64,000 nucleotides of DNA from Rubrivivax albus (GCF_004016515.1 NZ_SACT01000001.1:558001-622000), one strand, 5' to 3'. Numbered from the stretch's first letter, positions 18,040-30,615 are shown. Notes: a model not told the origin generated them from the sequence alone. Made by a program: numbers and translations.

Positions 18040-19209
18040 ATGATCAACAAGAAGACCACCTTCCTCGGCTACCGGCGCGAGAACGGCCGCGTGGGTGTGC
18101 GCAACCACGTCATCATCCTGCCGGTCGACGACATCTCCAATGCCGCCTGCGAGGCGGTGGCCAACAACATCAAGGGCACGATCGCGCTGCCCCACCCGTA
18201 CGGACGGCTGCAATTCGGCGCCGACCTGGACCTGCACTTCCGCACCCTGATCGGCACCGGGGCGAATCCGAACGTCGCCGCCGTGGTCGTCATCGGCATC
18301 GAGCCGGGCTGGACCAAGCTGGTCGCCGACGGCATCGCCAAGACCGGCAAGCCCGTGCAGGGCTTCTCGATCTCGCAGAACGGCGATCACGCGACGATCA
18401 TGAACGCGTCCCGGGCCGCGCGCGAGATGGTGCAGTGGGCCTCGGAGAAGCAGCGCGAGGTCTGCCCGATCTCCGACCTGTGGGTGTCCACCAAGTGCGG
18501 CGAATCCGACACCACCTCGGGCTGCGGCGCCAATCCGACCGTCGGCAACGCGTTCGACAAGCTCTACAAGCTCGGCACCACGCTGTGCTTCGGCGAAACC
18601 AGCGAACTGACGGGCGGCGAACACCTGGTGGCGGCCCGCTGCCGCACGCCCGAGGTGCGGGCGCAGTTCATGGACATGTTCAACAAGTACCAGGCCATGA
18701 TCGACCGTCACAAGACGACCGATCTGTCGGAGAGCCAGCCGACCAAGGGCAACATTGCCGGCGGCCTGACGACGATCGAGGAAAAGGCGCTGGGCAACAT
18801 CCAGAAGATCGGCAAGAAGTGCAAGGTCGACGGCGTGCTCGACTATGCCGAGACGCCGACCGGCCCGGGCCTGTGGTTCATGCAGTCGAGTTCGGCCGCG
18901 GCCGAGATGGTCACCCTGTGTGCGGCCGCAGGCTACGTGGTGCACTTCTTCCCCACCGGCCAGGGCAACATCGTCGGCAACCCGATCGTGCCGGTGATCA
19001 AGATCTGCGCCAACCCGCGCACGGTGCGCACGATGGGCGAGCATGTCGACGTCGACACCTCGGGGCTGCTGCAGCGCGAGATGAACATGGACGGTGCCGG
19101 CGACAAGCTGCTCGAGTGCATGTTGCGCACCTCGAACGGGCGGCTGACCGCGGCCGAGGCACTCGGCCACCGTGAGTTCGTGCTGACGCGCCTGTACGAG
19201 AGCGCCTGA
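18040..19209 (+). CDS. suyB: (R)-sulfolactate sulfo-lyase, large (beta) subunit
   Basis: A 389-residue UxaA/GarD C-terminal-type lyase, the right size for SuyB. It starts at ATG 18040 ([20 protein letters not shown]) and carries [12 protein letters not shown], the family start motif, plus [18 protein letters not shown] around residue 153, the metal/substrate region. In altronate dehydratases this region normally reads CGGSDGYSG, so the ESDTTSG form points to the sulfo-lyase branch; this is from memory of the families. With SuyA it makes the desulfonating step that releases sulfite and pyruvate, the convergence point of both sulfonate routes in this island. Confidence 0.85.
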   Translation: MINKKTTFLGYRRENGRVGVRNHVIILPVDDISNAACEAVANNIKGTIALPHPYGRLQFGADLDLHFRTLIGTGANPNVAAVVVIGIEPGWTKLVADGIAKTGKPVQGFSISQNGDHATIMNASRAAREMVQWASEKQREVCPISDLWVSTKCGESDTTSGCGANPTVGNAFDKLYKLGTTLCFGETSELTGGEHLVAARCRTPEVRAQFMDMFNKYQAMIDRHKTTDLSESQPTKGNIAGGLTTIEEKALGNIQKIGKKCKVDGVLDYAETPTGPGLWFMQSSSAAAEMVTLCAAAGYVVHFFPTGQGNIVGNPIVPVIKICANPRTVRTMGEHVDVDTSGLLQREMNMDGAGDKLLECMLRTSNGRLTAAEALGHREFVLTRLYESA

Positions 19210-19467
19210 GTGACCACCAGGCCCGCCATGCCCCCGACCCCCGGCGACAAGTTCGGCAGCGCGGCCCTGGGGCTGTCGCTGCTGGTCTTCGGGGTCTTCT
19301 TTGCCAACGTGGTCATCGGCGGGCCGCTGCGCATGAAACCCTGGTTGAGCGACGTCGGCGAGATGCTGACGCTGTTCGCCGCCGTGGTGCTGTTCGTGGC
19401 CGGCACGCTGGCCCGCGAGGCGGCCGTCCGTCGGCGCGACGCCGGTTCGGGCACGCCCGACCCCTGA
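19210..19467 (+). CDS. Small two-helix membrane protein in the sulfonate operon
   Basis: An 85-residue protein whose GTG start directly abuts the suyB stop codon, so translation is probably coupled. Two hydrophobic segments are visible (AALGLSLLVFGVFFANVVIG and MLTLFAAVVLFVAGTLA) with short charged ends. I do not recognise the family. Its place between the desulfonating enzyme and the TRAP genes suggests a role in transport or in handling sulfite, but it is too small to be a TauE-type exporter by itself. Confidence 0.75.
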   Translation: MTTRPAMPPTPGDKFGSAALGLSLLVFGVFFANVVIGGPLRMKPWLSDVGEMLTLFAAVVLFVAGTLAREAAVRRRDAGSGTPDP

Positions 19468-19582
19468 CCCTGCGCCGACTGGCGCGACCCGACCCGACCG
19501 GCGGCATGGTGGCCGCTGCCAATCGCCCGGCCTGACCGCAGGGCCATCCGTTCCACAACGAACACCTCGCAAGGAGACAACC

Positions 19583-20752
19583 ATGAGCAAGCCGTCGAAC
19601 CCCTCCACAACCGCCCAGGACCTGGTGGACGCCCAGGCCGCCGAACGTCGGCAGTTCCTGCGCGTGGCGCGCAACAGCGGCTTCACGGTGGCCGCGATGG
19701 CTGCGGCCGGCGGCACGCTGTTTTCGCCGGCGGCGGTGGCGCAGTCGCGCAACGAGGAGTCCGAGCGCGAGAAGGCCGCCAAGCACGTCATGACGATCGC
19801 GACGGCGTATCAGCTCGGCGCGTCGCGCAGCTACCCCATCCTGCAGCGCGATTTCAAGGAGAACATCCAGAACGCCACCCGCGGCAAGGTCTACGTGCGC
19901 CTGGCGCCGGCCGGACAGCTGGGTGCCGGCGGCGCGCTGCCGCAGAAGGTGCAGGAAGGCACGATCCAGGCGGCACAGCACTCGCTGGCGAACTTCGCGC
20001 CGTTCGCGCCGGTGGTGGACATGATCAACCTGCCGTACTTCTGCGGTTCCAACCAGAAGTTCGTGAACCTGGTCAACGCCGATGCCTGGAAGAAGGAGGT
20101 GCACCCGCTGGTCGAGGCCAAGGGCTTCAAGCCGCTGTTCTACGTGGTGATCGACCCGCGCGTGGTGGCCGTGCGCAAGGGCGGCAAGGCCGTCATCACG
20201 CCGGCCGACCTGGCGGGCGTGAAGTTCCGCGTGCCGGGCTCGAAGATGCTGCAGCAGTACTACCGCATGGTCGGTGCCAACCCCACGCCGGTGGCCTGGG
20301 GAGAAACCCCGTCGGCGATCAAGCAGGGCGTGGCCGACGCGCTGGACCCGGCGGCCGGTGCACTGCACGTGTTCGGCTTCAAGGACATCCTCAGCCACGT
20401 CACCTTCACGCGCGCCGTGCCCGACAGCCAGGTCTATTCCTGCAACCTCGCGTGGTTCAACGGGCTGCCCAAGGACGTGCAGGAAGGGATCATGTTCGCG
20501 TCGGAGATCACCGCGCAGATGAACCTGGCCAAGGTGCCGTCGGCGCGCAACTACGCGATCGCCGAGCTCGCCACGGCTGGGGTGCAGTTCCACACGCTCA
20601 GCGCGGCGCAGCTGGCCGACTGGGAGAAGACCGGCGGCTACCAGCGCAACGAATGGGCCGAGTTCCGCAACGAGCTGGCCTCCAAGGAGCTGTTCGCCAA
20701 GCTGGAAACGGCGGCCAACACGGCCTCGCGCCTGTACGTGCACGACGCCTGA
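19583..20752 (+). CDS. TRAP transporter substrate-binding protein (DctP type), probable DHPS binder
   Basis: A 389-residue DctP-family binding protein with RBS AAGGAGAC just upstream. The N-terminus has a twin-arginine motif RRQFLRVARN followed by a hydrophobic stretch ending FSPAAVAQ, so it is probably exported folded by Tat, less usual for TRAP binding proteins. The middle segment PADLAGVKFRVPGSKMLQQYYR carries the conserved arginine that binds the substrate acid group. It should capture 2,3-dihydroxypropane-1-sulfonate (DHPS) in the periplasm; the ligand is inferred from hpsNOP downstream. It corresponds to one component of HpsKLM-type importers described for marine sulfonate users; which letter applies I leave open. 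Confidence 0.87.
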   Translation: MSKPSNPSTTAQDLVDAQAAERRQFLRVARNSGFTVAAMAAAGGTLFSPAAVAQSRNEESEREKAAKHVMTIATAYQLGASRSYPILQRDFKENIQNATRGKVYVRLAPAGQLGAGGALPQKVQEGTIQAAQHSLANFAPFAPVVDMINLPYFCGSNQKFVNLVNADAWKKEVHPLVEAKGFKPLFYVVIDPRVVAVRKGGKAVITPADLAGVKFRVPGSKMLQQYYRMVGANPTPVAWGETPSAIKQGVADALDPAAGALHVFGFKDILSHVTFTRAVPDSQVYSCNLAWFNGLPKDVQEGIMFASEITAQMNLAKVPSARNYAIAELATAGVQFHTLSAAQLADWEKTGGYQRNEWAEFRNELASKELFAKLETAANTASRLYVHDA

Positions 20753-20798
20753 CCGACTGTCCGACGGCTGCATCCCGCGCGCACAGGCCATCCCCGCC

Positions 20799-24072
<3,274 letters not shown>

Positions 24073-24077
24073 ACCCG

Positions 24078-24848
24078 ATGGCCGCTGGTGCGAGCTTCGA
24101 CCTGACCGGGCGCCGCGCGCTGGTGACCGGGGGCAACTCCGGCATCGGCGAGGCGATGGCGCTGGCGCTGGGCCGCGCCGGTGCGCGCGTGCTGCTGGTG
24201 GCGCGGCGGCCGGCCGAGCTGGACGCGGCCGCCGAGCGGCTGCGCAGCGAGGGCATCGACGCTGGCGTGCTGCCGGCCGACCTGGCGGCGCTGCCGGAAC
24301 TGCACACGGTGGCGGCCCGGGCCAAGGAGGCGCTGGGTGGCGGCGTGGACATCCTCGTCAACGCGGCCGGCGTGAACCTGCGCCAGCCCTTCGAGGCGGT
24401 GACGCCCGAGGCCTGGCAGCTGCAGCTGGCGCTGCACCTGGGCGCGCCCTTCTTCCTGACCCAGGGGCTGGCCCCGGGCATGCGGGACCGCGGCTGGGGC
24501 CGCATCCTCAACATCGCGTCGCTGCAGAGCATGCGCGCCTTCGCCGACAGCGCGCCGTACGGCGCCGGCAAGGGTGGCATCGTGCAGCTGACGCGGGCCA
24601 TCGCACAGGCCTGGTCGCCGCATGGCATCACCTGCAACGCCATCGGCCCCGGCTTCTTCCCCACGGCATTGACTGCACCGGTGTTCGCCGACACGGCGCT
24701 GGCCGACCGTCACGCGGCGCAGACCTGCATCGGCCGCAATGGCCGCCTGGAGGACCTGCACGGCCCCACCGTGTTCCTGTGCAGCGACGCTGCGGCCTAC
24801 GTCACCGGGCAGACGTTGATGGTCGATGGCGGCTACACGGCACGTTAG
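24078..24848 (+). CDS. hpsO: Short-chain dehydrogenase, probable DHPS 2-dehydrogenase
   Basis: A 256-residue SDR starting at ATG 24078, five bases after the hpsN stop. The cofactor motif is TGGNSGIG and the active site is S-x-YGAGKGG (serine in IASLQS, tyrosine and lysine in YGAGK). The C-terminus is typical of SDRs ([14 protein letters not shown]). In the described pathway HpsO and HpsP are 2-dehydrogenases of opposite stereochemistry that convert (S)-DHPS to (R)-DHPS through the keto form, so HpsN can use both enantiomers. Which enantiomer this one takes is not visible. Confidence 0.84.
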   Translation: MAAGASFDLTGRRALVTGGNSGIGEAMALALGRAGARVLLVARRPAELDAAAERLRSEGIDAGVLPADLAALPELHTVAARAKEALGGGVDILVNAAGVNLRQPFEAVTPEAWQLQLALHLGAPFFLTQGLAPGMRDRGWGRILNIASLQSMRAFADSAPYGAGKGGIVQLTRAIAQAWSPHGITCNAIGPGFFPTALTAPVFADTALADRHAAQTCIGRNGRLEDLHGPTVFLCSDAAAYVTGQTLMVDGGYTAR

Positions 24849-24865
24849 ACCCCAGGAGAATCTTC

Positions 24866-25867
24866 ATGCAAGCACTCGTCTACACCAAGCCCGGTGAACT
24901 GCAGCTGCAGGAGCGCCCGCACCCGGCGCTGGACGCCGGCGAAGTCGTGCTGCAGATCGAGGCCGTGGGCATCTGCGGTTCGGACATGCACGCCTGGCAC
25001 GGCCACGACCCGCGGCGCAAGCCGGGGCTGGTGCTGGGCCACGAGTTCGTTGGCAGCATCGCGGAGACGGCCGCACCCGGTTTCGAGGCCGGCACGCGCT
25101 GGACCGGCAACCCCCTGATCACCTGCGGCACCTGCGAATACTGCGTGCAGGGCCGCAACAACCTGTGCGCCAACCGCACCATGGTCGGCATGACGCGGCC
25201 GGGGGCCTACGCGCAGTACATGAGCATCCCCGCGGCGTCGCTGGTGGCCATCCCGCAGGACATGCCGGCGCGCACCGCGGCGCTCACCGAACCGGCGGCG
25301 ACGGCCTGGCACGCCATCAACCTGAGCATCCGTGCCCTGGTGCGGCCGCTGCACGAATGCCGCGTGCTGGTGATCGGCGGTGGCGCCATCGGCATGCTGG
25401 CGGCGCTGCTGTTCCGGCAGCTGGGCGTCACGCGGCTGACCGTGACCGAGCTGAACCCGAAGCGCCGCGCCACCATCGCCCGCGCCGTGGGCTGCGAGGT
25501 GATCGACCCGCGCGACACGCCGCTGGAAGAGTCGGCCTACGACCACGTGATGGACGCCGTCGGCGCCAAGGTCACGCGCCAGCAGGCGCTGGCGGCCATC
25601 AAGCCCGGCGGCGTGATCATGCACGTGGGCCTGCAGGACTGGGCCAGCGAGATCGACATGCGCAAGCTCACGCTGGCGGAGATCACGCTGCTGGGCACCT
25701 ACACCTACACCACGGCCGACCTGCGCGCCACCGTGGCGGCGCTGCACCAGGGGCAGTTCGGTGACCTGGCCTGGGTGGAGGAGCGCGCGCTGGCCGACGG
25801 GCCGCAGGCCTTCGTCGACCTCGACAGCGGCGCCAGTGCCGCGCCGAAGATCGTCCTGCGGCCTTGA
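24866..25867 (+). CDS. hpsP: Zinc-dependent alcohol dehydrogenase family, probable DHPS 2-dehydrogenase
   Basis: A 333-residue medium-chain dehydrogenase starting at ATG 24866. The catalytic zinc ligands lie in GICGSDMHAWHG and GHEF; the structural zinc cysteines cluster in ITCGTCEYCVQGRNNLC. The NAD domain has VIGGGAIGMLAALL. It resembles sorbitol/threonine-dehydrogenase-like enzymes. With HpsO it probably epimerises DHPS at C2. It ends the first half of the sulfonate operon, 14 bp before the end of the convergent LysR gene. Confidence 0.84.
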   Translation: MQALVYTKPGELQLQERPHPALDAGEVVLQIEAVGICGSDMHAWHGHDPRRKPGLVLGHEFVGSIAETAAPGFEAGTRWTGNPLITCGTCEYCVQGRNNLCANRTMVGMTRPGAYAQYMSIPAASLVAIPQDMPARTAALTEPAATAWHAINLSIRALVRPLHECRVLVIGGGAIGMLAALLFRQLGVTRLTVTELNPKRRATIARAVGCEVIDPRDTPLEESAYDHVMDAVGAKVTRQQALAAIKPGGVIMHVGLQDWASEIDMRKLTLAEITLLGTYTYTTADLRATVAALHQGQFGDLAWVEERALADGPQAFVDLDSGASAAPKIVLRP

Positions 25868-25881
25868 GCGTCGACGCCGGG

Positions 25882-26832
25882 TCAGCCGGACGGCGGGTGC
25901 GACCAGTCGGCCTGCGCCAGCGCGCCGGCCAGGTAGTCGCGCAGCTGGCGCACGCGCAGCGGCGTGGGCCGCAGCGGGTCGCGCGGCGGCGTCAGGAAGT
26001 TGATGGCGTCGAGCATCGCCCACTCCGGCAGCACCTGCACCAGGCGGCCGGCGGCGATCAGCGGCTGCACGTCCCAGGTGGAGCGCAGCATCAGCCCGTG
26101 GCCGGCCAGGCACCAGTCGCGCACCACCTCGCCGAAGTTGCTGGCCAGCGGGCCGCTGACGCGCACGGTCTGCGCGGCGCGGCCGCGCTTGAGCGCATCG
26201 AGCCGCCAGTGCGTGGGCAGCATGTCGTTCTCGCGCACGACGAGGCAGCGGTGCCGGCTGAGTTCGGCCGGGGCCTGCGGCACGCCGTGGCGGGCCAGGT
26301 AGGCCGGTGCGCCGACGACGAGCCGGCGGTTCGGTGCCAGCCGTCGTGCCACCAGGGCGCCGTGGCGCGGGCCGAACAGCCACACCGCGGCGTCGAAGCC
26401 GGCAGCACCCGCGGTGGCCAGGTCGGGCAGCTGGTCGGTGAGCTGCAGCGTGAGTTCCAGGTCCGGATGCTGCTGCTGGAAGCGCGCCAGCAGCGGCGCC
26501 AGCCACACGCGGCCGAAGCCGTAGGTGCTGACCAGGCGGATGCGGCCCTGCAGCCGGCCCGCGCCTTCGGTGAGCTGCTGTTCCAGCCGCGTCAGCCCGG
26601 CCAGCAGTTCGCGGCCGCTGGTGATCGCCAGTTCGCCCTCGGCCGTGAGCCGCAGGCGGCGTGTGCTGCGCTCCACCAGGCGCACGCCCAGGCGGGATTC
26701 CAGTGCCGCCAGGCGCTTGGTCACCGCCGGTGGCGCCAGTTCCAGCGCCCGTGCGGCACCGGCCAGCGTGCCCGCCGAGACGATGCGGTCCAGCAGCACC
26801 AGGTCGTCGCTGTGCAGTCGCAGTGTTTCCAT
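25882..26832 (-). CDS. LysR-family transcriptional regulator
   Basis: A 316-residue regulator. I chose ATG 26832 (METLRLHSDDLVLLD); the longer frame adds an atypical leader. The HTH reads LAGAARALELAPPAVTKRLAALESRLG, followed by the effector-binding domain (PAELSRHRCLVVRE and so on). It is divergent from the tartrate-dehydrogenase-like gene, and a 15-bp dyad covers its own start codon. It probably controls the second half of the island (tartrate dehydrogenase, TctCAB importer, slcC, comC). Residue pattern and position suggest a hydroxy-diacid or sulfolactate as ligand; not provable here. Confidence 0.9.
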   Translation of the reverse strand: METLRLHSDDLVLLDRIVSAGTLAGAARALELAPPAVTKRLAALESRLGVRLVERSTRRLRLTAEGELAITSGRELLAGLTRLEQQLTEGAGRLQGRIRLVSTYGFGRVWLAPLLARFQQQHPDLELTLQLTDQLPDLATAGAAGFDAAVWLFGPRHGALVARRLAPNRRLVVGAPAYLARHGVPQAPAELSRHRCLVVRENDMLPTHWRLDALKRGRAAQTVRVSGPLASNFGEVVRDWCLAGHGLMLRSTWDVQPLIAAGRLVQVLPEWAMLDAINFLTPPRDPLRPTPLRVRQLRDYLAGALAQADWSHPPSG

Positions 26833-26840
26833 GGTGGAAA
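26826..26840. promoter_or_regulatory. LysR-type dyad (T-N11-A) over the LysR start codon
   Basis: TTTCCATGGTGGAAA has perfect 6-bp inverted arms around TGG. The inner part satisfies the T-N11-A rule of LysR boxes and covers the LysR ATG at 26830-26832, 84 bp before the divergent dehydrogenase start. Autoregulation is a reasonable reading. Dyad seen; binding inferred. Confidence 0.5.
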
Positions 26841-26924
26841 TGCAGAGTGTGCTCCAGCGCGATTGTGCGGCCGCCACCCGGCTGCCCAGAATCGGCCTCG
26901 TCACGACTCCCTGGATCGCACCTC

Positions 26925-28028
26925 ATGAGCACCCATCGCATCGCCGTGCTGCCCGGCGACGGCATCGGCAAGGAAGTGATGCCCGAAGGCCTGCGCGCGC
27001 TCGACGCCGCGGCACGCCGCTTCGGCATCGCGCTGCAGCTCGACCACTTCGACTTCGCCTGCGTGGAGCACTGGCAGAAGCACGGCGACTACCTGCCGCC
27101 CGACTGGAAGGACCGCATCGGCGGCCACGACGCCATCTTCTACGGCGCCGTCGGCTGGCCTGCCCTGGTGCCCGACCATGTGTCGCTGTGGGGCAGCCTG
27201 ATCAAGTTCCGCCGCGAGTTCGACCAGTACATCAACCTGCGCCCGGCCAAGCTGATGCCGGGCATCCGCAGCCCGCTGGTGGACCGCCAGGGCCAGCCGC
27301 TGGCGCCCGGCGCGATCGACATGCTGATCGTGCGTGAGAACACCGAAGGCGAGTACTCCAGCGTCGGCGGCCGCATGTACGGCGGCACGCCGCGCGAGAT
27401 CGTGATCCAGGAAACCGTGATGTCGCGCACCGGTGTCGACCGCGTGCTGAAGTTCGCCTTCGACCTGGCCATGCGCCGGCCGCGGCGAAAGCTCACCTCG
27501 GCCACCAAGAGCAACGGCATCTCGATCACGATGCCCTACTGGGACGAGCGCGTGGCAGAGATGGCCAAGGCCTACCCAGACATCGCCGTCGATCAGTTCC
27601 ACATCGACATCCTGACCGCGCATTTCGTGCAGCGGCCGCAGCAGTTCGACGTGGTGGTGGCCAGCAACCTGTTCGGCGACATCCTGTCCGACCTGGGCCC
27701 GGCCTGCACCGGCACCATCGGCATCGCGCCGTCGGCCAACCTCAACCCCACGCGCGAGTGGCCCAGCCTGTTCGAGCCGGTGCACGGCTCGGCGCCGGAC
27801 ATTGCGGGCCAGTGGATCGCCAACCCCATCGGCCAGATCTGGTCGGCCGCGATGATGCTGGACTTCCTGGGCCACACCGACGCGCACGACGCCATCGTCG
27901 CCGCCATCGAGGCCATGCTGGCCGACCCGCATGCGCCGCGCACGCCGGACCTCGGCGGCACCGCCGGCACGGTGGACGTGGGCAAGGCCATTGCCGAACG
28001 CATCGCCGCCGGGGGTGGTGCGGGTTGA
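26925..28028 (+). CDS. Tartrate/D-malate dehydrogenase-like beta-decarboxylating dehydrogenase
   Basis: A 367-residue member of the isocitrate/isopropylmalate/tartrate dehydrogenase family, starting at ATG 26925 (MSTHRIAVLPGDGIGKEV). The motifs LPGDGIG, RENTEGEYS and the metal-site block NLFGDILSDL are clear, and EPVHGSAPDIAG is the NAD site. Tartrate dehydrogenase (TtuC) and D-malate dehydrogenase (DmlA) share these features. It lies between hpsP and the TctC importer genes, behind the LysR regulator. It may belong to a tartrate/malate module inserted here, or take part in hydroxy-diacid or sulfolactate oxidation. Its natural substrate cannot be decided by sequence alone. Confidence 0.85.
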   Translation: MSTHRIAVLPGDGIGKEVMPEGLRALDAAARRFGIALQLDHFDFACVEHWQKHGDYLPPDWKDRIGGHDAIFYGAVGWPALVPDHVSLWGSLIKFRREFDQYINLRPAKLMPGIRSPLVDRQGQPLAPGAIDMLIVRENTEGEYSSVGGRMYGGTPREIVIQETVMSRTGVDRVLKFAFDLAMRRPRRKLTSATKSNGISITMPYWDERVAEMAKAYPDIAVDQFHIDILTAHFVQRPQQFDVVVASNLFGDILSDLGPACTGTIGIAPSANLNPTREWPSLFEPVHGSAPDIAGQWIANPIGQIWSAAMMLDFLGHTDAHDAIVAAIEAMLADPHAPRTPDLGGTAGTVDVGKAIAERIAAGGGAG

Positions 28029-28108
28029 TGCTGATGCCCTGAACCGCCGTCCCCGGGCAGCCTTGCCCCCTTCGTTCATCCGCCACACAAACCACCAAGG
28101 AGACACGC

Positions 28109-29068
28109 ATGAACCGCAGCAAGACCATCCTCACCGCCCTGGCCATTGGTGCCCTGGCCGTGACCGGCAGCGCCGGGGCCGCCGGGTACCCGGACAAGAC
28201 CGTCAACTACATCATCCCCTTCGGCCCGGGTGGTGAATCCGACATCTCCGCGCGCCTGCAGGAGCCGGTGTTCAAGGCGATGACCGGGCAGACCCTGGCC
28301 ATCCAGTACAAGCCGGGCGCGGGCGGTGCCGCCAGCTGGTCGCAGCTCAACGGCATGACGGCCGACGGCTACACGGTGATGGGCACCAACCTGCCGCACA
28401 TCGTGCTGCAGCCGCTGCAGAAGGACGTGGGCTACCAGACCGACGACATCACCACCGTCTTCTGGTTCCACTACACGCCCGATGCGCTGATGGTGCCGGC
28501 CGACAGCCCGATCAAGACGCTGAAGGACTTCGTCGCCGCGGCCAAGGCGGCCCCGGGTGCCACCACACTGGCCGGCTCGGGCACCAATTCCGCCAACCAC
28601 CTGGCGCAGCAGCGCTTCGACAAGCTGGCGGGCATCAAGACCACCTACGTGCCCTTCGGCGGCACGGGGCCAGCCAACACCGCGCTGCTGGGCAAGCAGG
28701 TGGCCGGCAGCTGGGCCTACACCACGGTGCAGATGTCGCTGGGCGCGCAGGTGCGCTGCCTGGGCGTGGCGATGGAACAGCGCCACCCGAAGCTGCCCGA
28801 CTGCCCCACCTTCAAGGAGCAGGGCTTCGACCTCGTGGGCGGTGCCTACCGCGGCGTGGCCGTGCCCAAGAGCACGCCGGCCGACGTGCAGGCGAAGCTG
28901 GCCGCCACGCTGGCCAAGATCAATGCCGACCCCGGCTTCATCCAGAAGATGGAGGAGGGTGGCTTCGCGATGCTCAACGTCGGGCCGGACAAGATGGGCG
29001 AGTTCATGGCCGGCATGAAGGCGCAGTACGGCGCGCTGGCCAAGGAGATGGGCATCGTCAAGAAGTGA
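28109..29068 (+). CDS. Tripartite tricarboxylate transporter binding protein (TctC/Bug family)
   Basis: A 319-residue periplasmic protein with signal peptide MNRSKTILTALAIGALAVTG...AGA. The mature part opens YPDKTVNYIIPFGPGGESD, the hallmark of Bug proteins (P-F-x-PGG-x-D). RBS AAGGAGA lies upstream. It binds a carboxylate and hands it to the TctA/TctB permease encoded next. In Chromohalobacter the comparable SlcHFG system imports 3-sulfolactate. The slcC and comC genes that follow make sulfolactate the leading candidate, while tartrate is the alternative given the upstream dehydrogenase. Confidence 0.9.
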   Translation: MNRSKTILTALAIGALAVTGSAGAAGYPDKTVNYIIPFGPGGESDISARLQEPVFKAMTGQTLAIQYKPGAGGAASWSQLNGMTADGYTVMGTNLPHIVLQPLQKDVGYQTDDITTVFWFHYTPDALMVPADSPIKTLKDFVAAAKAAPGATTLAGSGTNSANHLAQQRFDKLAGIKTTYVPFGGTGPANTALLGKQVAGSWAYTTVQMSLGAQVRCLGVAMEQRHPKLPDCPTFKEQGFDLVGGAYRGVAVPKSTPADVQAKLAATLAKINADPGFIQKMEEGGFAMLNVGPDKMGEFMAGMKAQYGALAKEMGIVKK

Positions 29069-29100
29069 TGATCGGCTGACGCACCGCGACGTTTCCCATC

Positions 29101-30615
29101 ATGGGCAGTCTCGACTTCCTGCTGGCCGCGCTGACGCCGGCCCACCTGCTGCTGGCGCTGGCCGGCGTGGTGGCCGGCACGGTGATCGGCGCGCTGCCGG
29201 GCCTGACGGCCACGATGGCCGTCGCGGTGCTGGTGCCCTTCACCTTCTCGATGCCGCCGGCCGCGGCGCTGATCGTGCTGGGCGCCATCTACACCGGCGC
29301 CATCTACGGCGGCGCCTACGCGGCCATCCTGCTCAACACGCCGGGCACGCCATCGGCCATCGCCACCACCTTCGACGGCTACCCGATGGCGCGCAGCGGC
29401 CGCGGCGACCTGGCGCTCACCGTGGCCTGCCTGGCCTCGGTGGTCGGCGGCCTGGTGGGCGCCGGCTTCCTGCTGCTGCTGGCGCCGCCGATGGCCACGG
29501 TGGCGCTGAAGTTCGGGCCGGTGGAGTACTTCTGGCTGGCGGTGTTCGGCCTGACGCTGATCGCCTCGCTGGGCGAAGGCAGCCTGCTCAAGGGGCTGAT
29601 GGGTGGTGCGCTGGGCCTGCTGCTGTCGATGGTCGGCGTGGCCGAGGTCGGCGGCGACGTGCGCTTCGTCGGCGACGTCAAGGCGCTGCTGGGCGGCATC
29701 GACGTGGTCTCGGCGCTGATCGGCCTGTACTGCATTCCGGTGCTGATCGAACTGGTGGCGACACCGGCGGCGCACCTGAAGTCCTCCGAACGCGTCGCCG
29801 GCTTCCGCCTGGGCGAGGCGCTGACGCTGATGCTGCGCTCGAAGTTCAACCTTGCGCGCAGTTCCGTGATCGGCACCGTGGTCGGCATCCTGCCGGGCGC
29901 GGGCGGGTCGATCGCGTCGCTGGTCGCCTATTCGGAGGCCAAGCGCGTGTCGCCGCGGCGCGAGCAGTTCGGCAAGGGTGAGCCGGATGGCGTGATGGCC
30001 ACCGAGTCGGCCAACAACGCCACCGTGGGCGGCGGCTTCATCCCCACGCTGGTGCTGGGCATTCCCGGTACGCCGCCCGATGCCATCATCCTGGGTGCGC
30101 TGCTGGTGCAGGGCATCCGCACCGGGCCGACGCTGTTCACGCAGCAGGCCGAGATCGTCTACACCTTCATCTGGGGCCTGATCCTGGCCACGCTGCTGAT
30201 GCTGCCGGTGGGCCTGCTGATCGGGCGCTTCGCGTTCCGCGCCATCGTCGGCATCCCCAAGGCGGTGCTGGTGCCGGCGGTGGCGCTGCTGACCATCCTG
30301 GGCAGCTTTGCGGTGCACAACAACGTGCACGAGGTGCAGCAGATGGTGATCCTGGGCGTGCTCGCCTGGGTGCTGGGCCGCGCCGGCTTCAGCGCCTCGC
30401 CCATCGTGCTCGGGTTGATCCTGGGTTCGATCGCGGAGCGTGGCTTCGTGCAGGGCCATCTCATCGGCGGCGCCAAGGGCGACATCCCGGCGGAGTTCTT
30501 CGGCCGGCCGATCTCGCTGGGCATCATCGCCTTCATCGTGCTCGGCCTGGTCTGGCCGTGGTGGATGCGCCGACGCCAGCAGCGCGGTGCAGCGCAGGAG
30601 GTGGCCCGTGCCTGA
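29101..30615 (+). CDS. Tripartite tricarboxylate transporter large permease (TctA family)
   Basis: A 504-residue membrane protein with about 12 hydrophobic helices. The TctA motif GVVAGTVIGALPGLTATMAVAVL is near residue 20, and a second related repeat GTVVGILPGAGGSIASLVAY is near 262. It imports the acid bound by the TctC protein using an ion gradient. It lies 32 bp after the binding-protein gene and overlaps the TctB gene by 8 bp, giving C-A-B gene order rather than the common C-B-A. Confidence 0.93.
   Translation: MGSLDFLLAALTPAHLLLALAGVVAGTVIGALPGLTATMAVAVLVPFTFSMPPAAALIVLGAIYTGAIYGGAYAAILLNTPGTPSAIATTFDGYPMARSGRGDLALTVACLASVVGGLVGAGFLLLLAPPMATVALKFGPVEYFWLAVFGLTLIASLGEGSLLKGLMGGALGLLLSMVGVAEVGGDVRFVGDVKALLGGIDVVSALIGLYCIPVLIELVATPAAHLKSSERVAGFRLGEALTLMLRSKFNLARSSVIGTVVGILPGAGGSIASLVAYSEAKRVSPRREQFGKGEPDGVMATESANNATVGGGFIPTLVLGIPGTPPDAIILGALLVQGIRTGPTLFTQQAEIVYTFIWGLILATLLMLPVGLLIGRFAFRAIVGIPKAVLVPAVALLTILGSFAVHNNVHEVQQMVILGVLAWVLGRAGFSASPIVLGLILGSIAERGFVQGHLIGGAKGDIPAEFFGRPISLGIIAFIVLGLVWPWWMRRRQQRGAAQEVARA

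Noticed and set aside
17727..19209. Altronate or galactarate dehydratase (UxaA/GarD)
   Set aside because: Fold is the same, but the split genes, the ESDTTSG motif and the linked sulfonate enzymes fit SuyAB better. No hexuronate genes are present nearby.
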